A stretch of DNA of 64,000 bases from CAVVSD01 sp963757125 (GCA_963757125.1 CAVWQP010000004.1:992001-1056000), one strand, 5' to 3'. Counted from the first letter of the stretch, positions 50,982 to 61,931 are shown. Notes: generated from the letters alone by a model not told the origin. A program made the numbers and translations.

Positions 50982-51584
50982 ATGGCGGATCTGCTCACAC
51001 CCCCAGATCCACTGGGGTCCGTGCCGCTCACCGACCCGCGGCACGGACCTGGGGACGCCCCTGCTGCGAGCAGGGGTTCCAATGGTCGGGTGCTGGTGCT
51101 GAATGCGACGTACGAGCCGGTCAACGTCTGCACCGTCCGTCGCGCGGTCGTCCTGCTCCTCAAGGAGAAGGCCGAGGTCATCGAGCGCGGGTCCTGGGAG
51201 CTCCACTCCGAGACGACGACGCTCGCGCGGCCGATGGTCATCCGCCTGGTGACCTTCGTGAAGGTCCCGCGCGACACGCACCGGCGCAAGATCACCCGCC
51301 GCGCCGTCTTCGCGCGCGACGGCTGGCAGTGCCAGTACTGCGGCTCGAGGGCGAACCTGACCGTCGACCACGTCATCCCGCGGTCGAAGGGCGGCACCTC
51401 GACGTGGGAGAACATCGTCGCCTCCTGCGCGCCGTGCAACCGCCGCAAGGGCGACAGCCTGCCGGCGAAGGCGGGGATGCACCCCAAGCGCCAGCCGCGC
51501 GTGCCGCACCCGCAGATCTTCATCCACGTCGCCGCACCGACCATCCCGGTCCAGTGGCGACAGTGGCTGCCTGAAGCCGCATAG
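50982..51584 (+). CDS. HNH endonuclease family protein
   Basis: 200 residues. GRVLVLNATYEPVNVCTVRR and VVLLLKEKAEVIERG are the N-terminal domain common to this conserved actinobacterial/cyanobacterial HNH family. The nuclease motif is CQYCG, then LTVDHVIPRSKGGTSTWENI and CAPCNRRKG, with two CxxC zinc knuckles and the catalytic His. Its cellular role is not established. It follows pheA by 11 bp and ends in a hairpin-rich noncoding interval. Confidence 0.88.
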   Translation: MADLLTPPDPLGSVPLTDPRHGPGDAPAASRGSNGRVLVLNATYEPVNVCTVRRAVVLLLKEKAEVIERGSWELHSETTTLARPMVIRLVTFVKVPRDTHRRKITRRAVFARDGWQCQYCGSRANLTVDHVIPRSKGGTSTWENIVASCAPCNRRKGDSLPAKAGMHPKRQPRVPHPQIFIHVAAPTIPVQWRQWLPEAA

Positions 51585-51640
51585 CCCCACGCGCGTCCTC
51601 AGCGTGGGCCTCTGGTCGGCGAAGCCGGCCCCAGAAAGGT

Positions 51641-51672
51641 GGAGGGCGCCGTGTCGACACACGGCGCCCTCC
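51641..51672 (+). terminator. 14-bp hairpin after the HNH gene
   Basis: GGAGGGCGCCGTGT (51641-51654) pairs perfectly with ACACGGCGCCCTCC (51659-51672) around a 4-base loop. There is no clear T-run, so termination is likely but not certain. Two weaker hairpins precede it (51586-51608 and about 51614-51632). Confidence 0.6.
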
Positions 51673-51720
51673 GGATACTTCACTGGACTTTGCGGCCTGA
51701 GAGAGAAAGGTCTGACGGCC

Positions 51721-51857
51721 GGTGGGACCAACCCGGCATCTCCCTCAGCGGTGGCCCGGTTTGGATTCGCTAGCCGAAGCCAGCTTCCGACCTAGCGGCC
51801 GGTCACCTCCAGGGTCCCGCAAGAACTCGAACTGTCGATACGGACCACCTCCTTTCT
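51721..51857 (+). ncRNA. Candidate structured RNA ending in an anti-Shine-Dalgarno mimic
   Basis: No convincing gene fits in 51585-51929 (345 bp). On the plus strand GTGGGACC (51722-51729) pairs with GGTCCCGC (51813-51820), enclosing two stems: AACCCGG/CCGGTTT (51730-51736 and 51756-51762, one mismatch) and CGCTAG/CTAGCG (51768-51773 and 51792-51797) with an inner GAAG/CTTC. Next comes GGACCACCTCCTTTCT (51842-51857), which differs by one base from the 16S rRNA 3' end. On the minus strand that same segment is a very strong Shine-Dalgarno site without a standard start codon after it. Strand and function are open. Confidence 0.4.
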
Positions 51858-51875
51858 CTGGTATCGGCAGAGTAG

Positions 51876-51917
51876 CGAAAGACCCCGACGGTCTCGACCG
51901 TTGTCGGGGTCCTTTCG
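51876..51917 (-). terminator. Bidirectional terminator of gyrA
   Basis: CGAAAGACCCCGAC (51876-51889) pairs with GTCGGGGTCCTTTCG (51903-51917), 14 bp with one bulge, between the gyrA stop and the noncoding interval. A/T at both stem ends allow use in either direction. Confidence 0.7.
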
Positions 51918-51929
51918 CGAGGAGGCGTC

Positions 51930-54512
<2,583 letters not shown>

Positions 54513-54540
54513 TGCCTACACCTCCTCACCGCGGTCGGCC

Positions 54541-56970
54541 TCAGACATCGAGGTTTGCCACCAGGCGGGCGTTGCTCTCGATGAAGTCGCGGCGCGGCTC
54601 GACCTGATCGCCCATGAGCATCGAGAAGATCCGGTCCGCGCCGGCCGCGTCGTCGACGCCCACCCGGGCGAGGGTGCGGTTGCTGGGGTCCATGGTCGTC
54701 TCGCGCAGCTGGTCGGCGTTCATCTCGCCGAGGCCCTTGAAGCGCTGCAGGCTGATGCCCTTCTGGGCGACGCCCAGCACCGCGTCGCGCAGCTCCTCGA
54801 ACGAGAGCGCCTCCTCGAGCGTGTCCCCGAGCTTCACCACGAACGGCGGCGTCCCGGCCAGCTCGATGAGCTGGTGGTGGACCTTCACGAGCGCCCGGTA
54901 CTCCGGCGCCGTGAACAGCGCCCTGCGGATCCGGTGCGTGCGGGCCAGGCCGCTGCGCGTCTCGACGGCGCGCACGCGGATGTCGTCATCGTCCGACGGC
55001 AGCAGCTCGGTCTCGTGCGGCACGCCGGGCAGGTGGCCGAGGCTCAGGTGCGCGATCGCCTGCTCGTCGGACTCGACGCGCTCGTCCAGCAGCGCGGACT
55101 CCTCCAGGAACGTCACGGTGTCGTGGCCGTGGTCGGCGCGCAGCGCCGACGCCCAGCCCTCGTACTGCTTCAGCAGCCGGGTGAGCCGCTGCCAGCGCGC
55201 CTCCGTGAGCTTGAACGGCTCGGCGTCGCGGTCGGTGACCTCGAGCTTCTCCCACTTGTCCGACAGCAGGATCCCCTCGAGCTCGGACTCGCGCTCGATG
55301 TAGCGCGTCTGGTTGCCGCGCTTGAGCTTGTAGAGCGGCGGCTTGGCGATGTAGACGTAGCCGGCCTCGATGAGCTCGGGCATCTCGCGGAACAGCAGCG
55401 TGAGCACGAGCGTGCGGATGTGCGCGCCGTCCACGTCGGCGTCCGTCATGACGATGACCTTGTGGTACCGGGCACGCTCGAGGTCGAACTCGTCGCGGAC
55501 GCCCGTGCCGATCGCGGTGATGAGCGACTGGATCGCGTCGTTCTGCAGGACCTTGTCGATCCGGCTCTTCTCGACGTTGAGGATCTTGCCGCGCAGCGGG
55601 AGCACCGCCTGGGTGTGGCGGTCGCGCCCCTGCTTCGCCGAGCCGCCGGCGGAATCGCCCTCGACGATGAAGATCTCGGCGAGCGACGGATCCTTGACCG
55701 AGCAGTCGGCGAGCTTGCCCGGCAGGGTCGTGTTCTCCAGCGCGGACTTGCGGCGCGTCAGGTCGCGCGCCTTGCGTGCCGCAAAGCGCGCCTGGGCGGC
55801 GGACACCGCCTTGCGGATGATGGCCATCGCCTCTTGCGGGTTCTCCTCGAGGAACTCCCCGAGCCTCTCCCACACGACCGAGCGCACGAAGCCCTCGACG
55901 CCGGGGTTGCCCAGCTTGGTCTTCGTCTGGCCCTCGAACTGGGGGTCGGCGAGCTTCACGGAGATGACGGCCGTCAGGCCCTCGCGGACGTCCTCTCCCG
56001 AGAGGTTGTCGTCCTTCTCCTTGAGCAGCTTCTTGTCCCGCGCGTAGCGGTTGAGCTGCGAGGTCAGCGCGGAGCGGAACCCGGACATGTGGGAGCCGCC
56101 CTCGTGGGTGTTGATGTTGTTCGCGAAGGAGAACACCGACTCCTGGTAGGTCGTGTTCCACTGCATCGCGATCTCGACCGCGCCCTCACCGGACTCGCCC
56201 TCGAAGTAGACGACCTTCTTGCCGATCGACTCCTTGTTCTGGTTGAGGTAGCCGACGAAGTCCTCGATCCCGCCCTCGTACTGGAACTCCGACCGCTGGC
56301 CCTCGTCCCGCTCGTCCGTGATCGAGATCTTCAGGCCGCGGGTGAGGAACGCCGTCTCGCGCAGGCGCTGCTCGAGCGTGGAGAACTCCAGCCGCGAGGT
56401 GCTCTCGAAGATGTCGGCGTCGGGCAGGAACGTGATGATCGTCCCGGTCTCCGACGTCGGCTCGCCGCGCTGGAGCTCGCCCTGCGGCGCGCCGCGCACG
56501 TAGTCCTGCGACCAGGCGTAGCCGTCGCGGCGGACCTCGATGTGGAACTCCTCCGACAGCGCGTTGACCACCGACACGCCGACGCCGTGCAGGCCGCCGG
56601 ACACCTTGTAGCCGCCGCCGTCGCCGAACTTGCCGCCGGCGTGCAGCACGGTGAGGACGACCTGGACGGCCGGCAGGCCCTCCTTCTCCATGATCGCCAC
56701 CGGGATGCCGCGGCCGTCGTCACGCACGGTGACCGAGCCGTCGGGATGGATCGTCACATCGACCGCATCGCAGTGGCCCGCCAGGGCCTCGTCGACGGAG
56801 TTGTCGACGACCTCGTAGACGAGGTGGTGCAGCCCACGGTCGCCCGTGGAGCCGATGTACATGCCAGGGCGCTTCCGGACGGCCTCCAGACCCTCGAGGA
56901 CGGTGATGTCCTGGGCGTCGTAGCCGCTCGAGGCGCCGGCGCCGTCAGGGGTGGGATCGTCGCTGCTCAA
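54541..56970 (-). CDS. gyrB: DNA gyrase subunit B with long TOPRIM insertion
   Basis: 809 residues from TTG 56970, selected because GGAGG lies four bases upstream and no ATG/GTG fits. ATPase: LEAVRKRPGMYIGSTGDRGL, VVDNSVDEALAGH, GLHGVGVSVVNALSE. TOPRIM: FIVEGDSAGGSAKQGRDRHT, VIVMTDADVDGAHIRTL. Between the TOPRIM and the C-terminal QRFKGLGEMNADQL are roughly 170 extra residues, the arrangement known from enterobacterial GyrB (804) and unlike the ~650-residue Gram-positive form. Confidence 0.96.
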   Translation of the reverse strand: MSSDDPTPDGAGASSGYDAQDITVLEGLEAVRKRPGMYIGSTGDRGLHHLVYEVVDNSVDEALAGHCDAVDVTIHPDGSVTVRDDGRGIPVAIMEKEGLPAVQVVLTVLHAGGKFGDGGGYKVSGGLHGVGVSVVNALSEEFHIEVRRDGYAWSQDYVRGAPQGELQRGEPTSETGTIITFLPDADIFESTSRLEFSTLEQRLRETAFLTRGLKISITDERDEGQRSEFQYEGGIEDFVGYLNQNKESIGKKVVYFEGESGEGAVEIAMQWNTTYQESVFSFANNINTHEGGSHMSGFRSALTSQLNRYARDKKLLKEKDDNLSGEDVREGLTAVISVKLADPQFEGQTKTKLGNPGVEGFVRSVVWERLGEFLEENPQEAMAIIRKAVSAAQARFAARKARDLTRRKSALENTTLPGKLADCSVKDPSLAEIFIVEGDSAGGSAKQGRDRHTQAVLPLRGKILNVEKSRIDKVLQNDAIQSLITAIGTGVRDEFDLERARYHKVIVMTDADVDGAHIRTLVLTLLFREMPELIEAGYVYIAKPPLYKLKRGNQTRYIERESELEGILLSDKWEKLEVTDRDAEPFKLTEARWQRLTRLLKQYEGWASALRADHGHDTVTFLEESALLDERVESDEQAIAHLSLGHLPGVPHETELLPSDDDDIRVRAVETRSGLARTHRIRRALFTAPEYRALVKVHHQLIELAGTPPFVVKLGDTLEEALSFEELRDAVLGVAQKGISLQRFKGLGEMNADQLRETTMDPSNRTLARVGVDDAAGADRIFSMLMGDQVEPRRDFIESNARLVANLDV

Positions 56971-57036
56971 AGTGCCTCCGAACGTCAGTACGCCCCGGCC
57001 CAGCGCGGCGGCGGGAGTCCGGGGCGCACGAAATCT

Positions 57037-57086
57037 CGTTGTGAACATTCTAGCAGGCACAGGCCGTCACGAGCCTGTTCACAACG
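57037..57086 (-). promoter_or_regulatory. gyrB promoter flanked by an 11-bp inverted repeat
   Basis: CGTTGTGAACA (57037-57047) and TGTTCACAACG (57076-57086) are perfect inverted repeats. Between them, on the minus strand, lies TGCTAGAAT (extended -10, about 57055-57047), giving a ~75-base gyrB leader. The arms would straddle the -35 region and the start point, so they look like an operator pair. Confidence 0.5.
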
Positions 57087-57130
57087 TGCCGAAAGTGCTG
57101 CAAAAGAGCACAAAACGAGAGCGGCTTCCA

Positions 57131-57436
57131 TCACCGTCTCACCCGGCTCGCGGTCGCGCGCAGCGCGAGCACCCGCTCGTGGCCGAGACGGGCGTTGATC
57201 GCTGCGCACAGCGCGGGCCCCATGAGGCCGATCTCCTGTGCCCAGACCGACGACGTGCAGGCCACCGAGACGGTGCCCGAGCGCTCGGAGACGGGGCGCG
57301 CCTCGCGGGCGATCGCGGGGCCGACAGCGTCCTCCCAGACGGCCTGCACCGAGGCGAGCCCGGTGGCCGGCCGGAGACTGTCGGCGAGCGCGCCGACGGC
57401 GCCGGCGAGCGGACGCGGAGCGCGGCGGTGCCTCAT
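57131..57436 (-). CDS. dciA: DciA/DUF721 family protein
   Basis: 101 residues: LADSLRPATGLASVQAVWED, VGPAIAREARPVSERSGTVS, VACTSSVWAQEIGLMGPALC. This is the DUF721 core, called DciA where it helps load the replicative helicase DnaB. It sits between recF and gyrB, the common actinobacterial order, with start overlapping recF by four bases. Confidence 0.88.
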   Translation of the reverse strand: MRHRRAPRPLAGAVGALADSLRPATGLASVQAVWEDAVGPAIAREARPVSERSGTVSVACTSSVWAQEIGLMGPALCAAINARLGHERVLALRATASRVRR

Positions 57437-58548
57437 GCGGCGAGCGCCCCCTCGTCCTCGTCGTGCACGGTCCCCTCGACCACGCGCAGGCGCGTCACGT
57501 CCGCCGTGTCGGCGCCCGGGACGTGCCCGAGGTCCGTCGTCGTCACGAGCGCCTGGCCGCGCGAGCCGAGCCGGTCGGCCAGCAGCGCCCGGCGGCCGCT
57601 GTCGAGCTCGCTCATGACGTCGTCGAGCAGCAGGAGGGGCGGGGCGCCGCGTTCGTCGGCGAGCACGTCGCGCTCGGCCAGGAGCAATGCCAGCAGGCCC
57701 ATGCGCTGCTCGCCCTGCGATCCGTAGGCGCGCAGCTCGCGCCCGTCGCGGGCCAGGACGAGGTCGTCGCGGTGCGGTCCGTGGCCGGTGAAGCCGCGCT
57801 CGAGGTCGCCGTCGACCCGCTCGGCGAGCTCCGCGGCCAGACCCTCGGCGTCGGCCGCCGTGCTGCGCGGGCGGTAGCGCAGCGTCGCATCCCCGGTCAG
57901 GCCCAGCTCACCGGCGGCGGTCGTGAAGGGCGCGGCGAGCAGCTCCACCGTCGCGGCGCGGTCGTCGCGCAGCGCGATGCCGTGGCGCGCGAGCTCGGCG
58001 TCCCACGCCGGCAGCGACGCGCGCGACGCCCGGCCGGAGCGGATGCGGCCCAGCAGCGCGTTGCGCTGCGCGAGCGCCTGGGAGTACGCGCGGCGCGAGC
58101 CCGCGCGCGCCGGCCAGATCGCGGCGACGACCTGGTCGAGATGGCTGCGCCGCAGCGCGGGCGGCCCCTTCACCAGCTCGAGGCGGTCCGGGAGGAACAC
58201 GGACACGAGCGGGCGTGCCGATGTGTCGCTGAGGCGCTCGACGTCGGCACCGTCGACCCGCATGCGCTTCGGCTCGCCGGGCTGGAACCCGACCGCCAGC
58301 TCGTGCGCGCGGCCGTCCGGGTCCTGCGTCTGCACCTCCACCCGCGCGGCCTGCGCCCCGAAGCGCACGAGCTCGCGCTCGTTCGACGTGCGGCACGAGC
58401 GGCCCGTGCATCCGAAGTACAGCGCCTCGAGGAGGTTCGTCTTGCCGGCCCCGTTGCGTCCGTGCACGACCGTCAGCCCGGGCCCGAGGCGCACCTCGGC
58501 CGCCGCGTAGCCGCGGAAGTCGCGGAGGCGGAGCCGGGCGACCTGCAT
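57433..58548 (-). CDS. recF: RecF DNA repair ATPase
   Basis: 371 residues. Walker A HGRNGAGKTNLLEALYF (~residues 30-46), signature QGEQRMGLLALLLAE and Walker B PPLLLLDDVMSELDSGRRAL are those of RecF. It loads RecA at gaps with RecO/RecR. The Thr-rich C-terminus (ALVTTTDLGHVPGADTADVT) contains the D-loop region. It lies 14 bp after dnaN. Confidence 0.96.
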   Translation of the reverse strand: MQVARLRLRDFRGYAAAEVRLGPGLTVVHGRNGAGKTNLLEALYFGCTGRSCRTSNERELVRFGAQAARVEVQTQDPDGRAHELAVGFQPGEPKRMRVDGADVERLSDTSARPLVSVFLPDRLELVKGPPALRRSHLDQVVAAIWPARAGSRRAYSQALAQRNALLGRIRSGRASRASLPAWDAELARHGIALRDDRAATVELLAAPFTTAAGELGLTGDATLRYRPRSTAADAEGLAAELAERVDGDLERGFTGHGPHRDDLVLARDGRELRAYGSQGEQRMGLLALLLAERDVLADERGAPPLLLLDDVMSELDSGRRALLADRLGSRGQALVTTTDLGHVPGADTADVTRLRVVEGTVHDEDEGALAA

Positions 58549-58562
58549 CTCTAGCTCACGTC

Positions 58563-59672
58563 CTAGACGTTGAGCCTGATCGGCATGATCAGGTACTGGA
58601 AGCCGCTCTGGTCGCCGGCCTCGATGAGACCCGGCCGCAGCGGGCTGATGAGCTTGAGGCGCAGGTCGTCGGCGTCGACGCTCTCCAGGCCGTCGCGCAG
58701 GAAGTCAGGGTTGAAGCCGATCTCGAACGGTTCGCCCTGGAACGGGATCGGCATGGACTCGTGCGCCTCGCCGACGTCCGGCGTCTGCGCGGAGACCTTG
58801 AGCTCGCCGTCGGCGAACGCGAGCCGCAGCGGCGCGTTCTTCTGCGCCATGAGGCTCATGCGCCGCACGACGTCCGTGAGCTCCGACGTGCTCACGGTCA
58901 GCTCGTGCTCGTGCGTGTCCGGCAGCAGCTGGCGATAGTTCGGGAACTGACCATCGATGAGCCGCGACGAGAGCACGACGCCGCCGAGGTCGAACACGAC
59001 CTGGTTGGCGCGGACGCCGATCGTCAGCTCGCCCTCCTCGGCGGCCTGGGCGATGCGCACGAGCTCCTGCAGCGCGCGGGCCGGCACGTTCGCCTCGAAG
59101 GAGCCGTCCAGCGGCGCCTCGAGCCCGGTCTCCTTGACCGAGAGGCGGTAGGAGTCGGTCGCGACCATCCGAAGGTCCGACCCCGACGCCGACACGAGGA
59201 TGCCGGTGAGGATCGGCCGCGTCTCGTCACGCGACGCCGACCGCGCGACCTTCGCCGCGGTCTCCACGAACGCCCGCGTCGGGACCCGGACGATCTGGTC
59301 CCCGCCCGGCTCCGGGAACGGCGGGAAGTCCTCGGCGCGGAGGGTGCGGATGTGGAACGTGGCGGAGCCGGACACGACCTCCACGTCGCCCTCGCTCGGC
59401 CGCAGCTCGAGCGTCGCCGCGCCGCTGGGCAGCGCGCGGGCCACGTCGAGGAGAAGGCGGGCCGGCAGCACCGCGACGCCCTCGCGCTCGATCTCGGCCT
59501 CGAGCGGAACGCGGAGGCCGACCTCCATGTCTGTGGCACGAAGCTCGGCGCGACCGTCCTGCGCCAGGAGCTGGACACCCGAGAGCGCCTGCACAGCACT
59601 GCGCGTGGAGGCGACGCGGGAGACCGTGCCGAGCTGCGCGAGCAGGGTTGCGCTCGTCGTCGACAGCTTCAA
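58563..59672 (-). CDS. dnaN: DNA polymerase III beta clamp
   Basis: 369 residues, three repeated clamp domains. Recognised segments: SGVQLLAQDGRAELRATDME, RPILTGILVSASGSDLRMVA with TDSYRLSVKE, and C-terminal LISPLRPGLIEAGDQSGFQY with LIMPIRLN, the classic beta-clamp end. It forms the sliding ring that tethers polymerase III. It follows dnaA by 148 bp. Confidence 0.97.
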   Translation of the reverse strand: MKLSTTSATLLAQLGTVSRVASTRSAVQALSGVQLLAQDGRAELRATDMEVGLRVPLEAEIEREGVAVLPARLLLDVARALPSGAATLELRPSEGDVEVVSGSATFHIRTLRAEDFPPFPEPGGDQIVRVPTRAFVETAAKVARSASRDETRPILTGILVSASGSDLRMVATDSYRLSVKETGLEAPLDGSFEANVPARALQELVRIAQAAEEGELTIGVRANQVVFDLGGVVLSSRLIDGQFPNYRQLLPDTHEHELTVSTSELTDVVRRMSLMAQKNAPLRLAFADGELKVSAQTPDVGEAHESMPIPFQGEPFEIGFNPDFLRDGLESVDADDLRLKLISPLRPGLIEAGDQSGFQYLIMPIRLNV

Positions 59673-59820
59673 CTGGTCACCTCGGATCTCATCTGGAAAG
59701 GCTTGAAGTCATAGGGGCTGTGCACGTGTGCGCAACGCGACATCGGGCCGCAGGCTGCGGGGAAAGCACGCACCGCGCCTGTGCGCACGCACGTGCACAG
59801 TGTGGCAAGGCGACCGGTCG
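59673..59820. other. dnaA-dnaN intergenic region with long inverted repeat; origin candidate
   Basis: CTGTGCACGTG-TGCGCA (59718-59734) recurs inverted as TGCGCACGCACGTGCACAG (59782-59800), identical except for a two-base insertion. TGTGCGCAA and CTGTGCACG units are repeated around it. Classical TTATCCACA DnaA boxes are absent; TTGCGCACA matches six of nine. In many actinobacteria oriC lies here, but the interval is short and the assignment is weak. Confidence 0.35.
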
Positions 59821-61185
59821 TCACGGGACGCTGTGCAGACGCGCGGACAGGCTGCGAACAGCCTCGAAGGCGTCCTGGTCGGAGGAGAGGCGTGCGCTGG
59901 TGCGCCGGCAGGCGTGCATGACGGTGGTGTGGTTGCGTCCCCCGAACTGCTTGCCGATGGCCGGGAGGCTCTGATCGGTGTGCTCGCGGCAGAGGTACAT
60001 CGCGACCTGCCGCGGCCAGGAGACGCGGGCCGTCCGATCGTGCGACACGAGCTCCTCGAACGTCAGCCCGAACGCCTCGCACGTGAGCCGCTGGATGAGC
60101 TCGACGGTCGGGGGCGTCGGCTGGGAGATGCGGTTGAGCGGCGCGGGATAGAGGCCGTCGAGGACCTCCGCGGCCAGCGCGGCGTCGAGCCGCCGGCCCG
60201 TGAGCGAATGGAAGGCGACGACGCGGATGAGCGCCCCCTCGAGCGCGCGCACGTTGTCGGTGACGCGGTCGGCGATGACGTCGAGGGCCTCTGGCTCGGC
60301 GAGGTCGATGCCGTCGTGCTGGACGCGCTTGCGCAGCACGGCCAGGCGCACGGCGCGGTCGGGCGCGCCGATGTCGGCGACGAGGCCGGCCTCGAAGCGC
60401 TCGCGCAGGCGGTCCTCGAGGGCGTCGAGGTCGCGCGGGAGGCGGTCGGAGGTCAGGACGAGCTGGCTGCCGGCCTCGTGGAGGGCGTTGAACGTGTGGA
60501 AGAACTCCTCCTCCGTCTTCACCTTGCTCTCGAGGAACTGGACGTCGTCGATGAGGAGCACGTCTGCGCGGCGGAAGCGGCCCTTGAACGCGTCGAGGCC
60601 CCCGGTCCGCACGGCGGTGACGAAGTCGCTCGTGAACTGCTCGGTCGTCGTGGCGCGGACGGTCAGGCCCTCCCCGAAGCGGCGCACGTAGTTGCCGATC
60701 GAGTGCAGGAGGTGCGTCTTGCCGACGCCGGGCGGCCCGTAGATGAAGAGCGGGTTGTACGCCTGGCCTGGCAGCTCGGCGACGGCGAGCGCGGCGGCGT
60801 GGGCGAAGCGGTTGCAGTCGCCGATGACGAACTGGTCGAAGGTCAGCTTGGGGCTGAGCGCGTCCTCCTCGGGCGGGCTCCAGGCCGCGGACATCGGCGT
60901 GCGGTGGTGGGATGCCGCGGCGTCCTTCCCGTCGGCGACGAGCTCGACCTCCGCGCCGTCGCCCAGGACGTTCGCCGCGGCGTCGCCGAGGTGCCGGCCG
61001 AAGCGGCTGTCGATCCACGCGCGGACGGCGGGCTCGGCCGCGAGCACGAGCCGCTCGCCGTCGAGCTCGACGGGCCGCAGCGGGTCGAGCCAGAGCTCGG
61101 CGGACTGAGGATCGACGATGCGGCGCAGCTCGCTGCGGACCTGCTCCCAGACGTGGGCGAGCTGCGGGGGGTGGGCAGGCGTGAT
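59821..61185 (-). CDS. dnaA: DnaA replication initiator
   Basis: Domain I (LAHVWEQVRSELRRIVDPQS), a Glu/Asp linker, AAA+ domain III (LTFDQFVIGDCNRFAHAAAL, Walker A GPPGVGKTHLLHSIG, Walker B LLIDDVQFLESK) and domain IV (VSWPRQVAMYLCREHTDQSL, GGRNHTTVMHACR, where GGRNHTTV is the DNA-binding signature). No ATG, GTG or TTG sits at the expected N-terminus. The codon in place is ATC at 61185 (then TPAHPPQ); the nearest standard start is TTG 61323, adding 46 unlikely residues. The start is unresolved; 454 residues are assumed. Confidence 0.93.
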   Translation of the reverse strand: MTPAHPPQLAHVWEQVRSELRRIVDPQSAELWLDPLRPVELDGERLVLAAEPAVRAWIDSRFGRHLGDAAANVLGDGAEVELVADGKDAAASHHRTPMSAAWSPPEEDALSPKLTFDQFVIGDCNRFAHAAALAVAELPGQAYNPLFIYGPPGVGKTHLLHSIGNYVRRFGEGLTVRATTTEQFTSDFVTAVRTGGLDAFKGRFRRADVLLIDDVQFLESKVKTEEEFFHTFNALHEAGSQLVLTSDRLPRDLDALEDRLRERFEAGLVADIGAPDRAVRLAVLRKRVQHDGIDLAEPEALDVIADRVTDNVRALEGALIRVVAFHSLTGRRLDAALAAEVLDGLYPAPLNRISQPTPPTVELIQRLTCEAFGLTFEELVSHDRTARVSWPRQVAMYLCREHTDQSLPAIGKQFGGRNHTTVMHACRRTSARLSSDQDAFEAVRSLSARLHSVP

Positions 61186-61383
61186 CGACCTCTTCGGAGG
61201 AGTGCTGCGACGGCTGGCGAGGAGGGACCGGCGGCCCCGGATCGGCGACCCTGGAGGCGCCGAGCGAGGACCGTAGCATCGGCTCGCAGGGCGCGTGGAC
61301 GGACCGTTGGGTCGTGCCCGCAAGGAGCGAGGATCCGCGGTCTGCAGGCCCGGGTCCCGCCAGTGGACTACCCTTGCTCCTCC

Positions 61384-61518
61384 ATGAAGCGGACCTATCA
61401 GCCCAAGACGCGCAAGCGGGCGCGAGCACACGGCTTCCGGGCGCGGATGCAGACCAAGGCCGGGCGCAGTCTGATCAAGCGCCGCCGGGCCAAGGGCCGC
61501 AAGCGCCTCACTGCCTAG
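61384..61518 (+). CDS. rpmH: Ribosomal protein L34
   Basis: 44 residues, MKRTYQPKTRKRARAHGFRA to the end KGRKRLTA, the invariant L34 pattern. It belongs to the large ribosomal subunit and starts the rpmH-rnpA-yidD-yidC-jag-rsmG unit, divergent from dnaA across ~198 bp. That interval contains no DnaA box I could recognise. Confidence 0.97.
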   Translation: MKRTYQPKTRKRARAHGFRARMQTKAGRSLIKRRRAKGRKRLTA

Positions 61519-61529
61519 CCGCCGTCGCC

Positions 61530-61931
61530 GTGGAGGACGTGCCGTCCCGCTCCGCCGGACCGAAGCGGACGAAGCGCGGCCGCCTGTCGCGCAGTGCGGA
61601 GTTCGAACGCGTCTATCGCCAGGGCCGATCCCACGGGGGCCGGCACTTCGTGCTGCACGCGTTCCCGCGTGACCGGGCGTCCTCGCCGGAGGACGGTCCG
61701 CGCCTCGGGGTGTCCGTCTCGCGCAAGGTCGGCGGCGCCGTCGACCGCAACAAGGTCAAGCGCCTGCTGCGGGAGGCGTTCCGCGCGGAGGCGTCGCGGC
61801 TGCCCGACGACGTGGACGTCGTGATCGTCGCGCGGCCGGATGCGCTCGAGCTCGTCGAGCGCGAGGGGCTGGCCGGCGTGCAGGCGGCGGTCGCCGAGCT
61901 CGTGAGCCGCGCCGGCGGTGAGCGGACATGA
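61530..61931 (+). CDS. rnpA: Ribonuclease P protein component
   Basis: 133 residues. GRLSRSAEFERVYRQGRSHG, LGVSVSRKVGGAVDRNKVKR (the RNR-like signature NxVKRLLRE) and VVIVARPDALEL identify RnpA, which binds RNase P RNA to mature tRNA 5' ends. GTG 61530 is used; a GTG at 61539 is also possible, giving three residues fewer. Its end overlaps yidD by four bases. Confidence 0.93.
   Translation: MEDVPSRSAGPKRTKRGRLSRSAEFERVYRQGRSHGGRHFVLHAFPRDRASSPEDGPRLGVSVSRKVGGAVDRNKVKRLLREAFRAEASRLPDDVDVVIVARPDALELVEREGLAGVQAAVAELVSRAGGERT

Noticed and set aside
51675..51730. TPP or glycine riboswitch suggested by a CTGAGAGAG segment
   Set aside because: Other invariant elements of both classes are missing and no suitable downstream gene follows.
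61186..61383. Replication origin between dnaA and rpmH
   Set aside because: No DnaA-box-like or AT-rich segment could be found; the dnaA-dnaN gap has better repeats.
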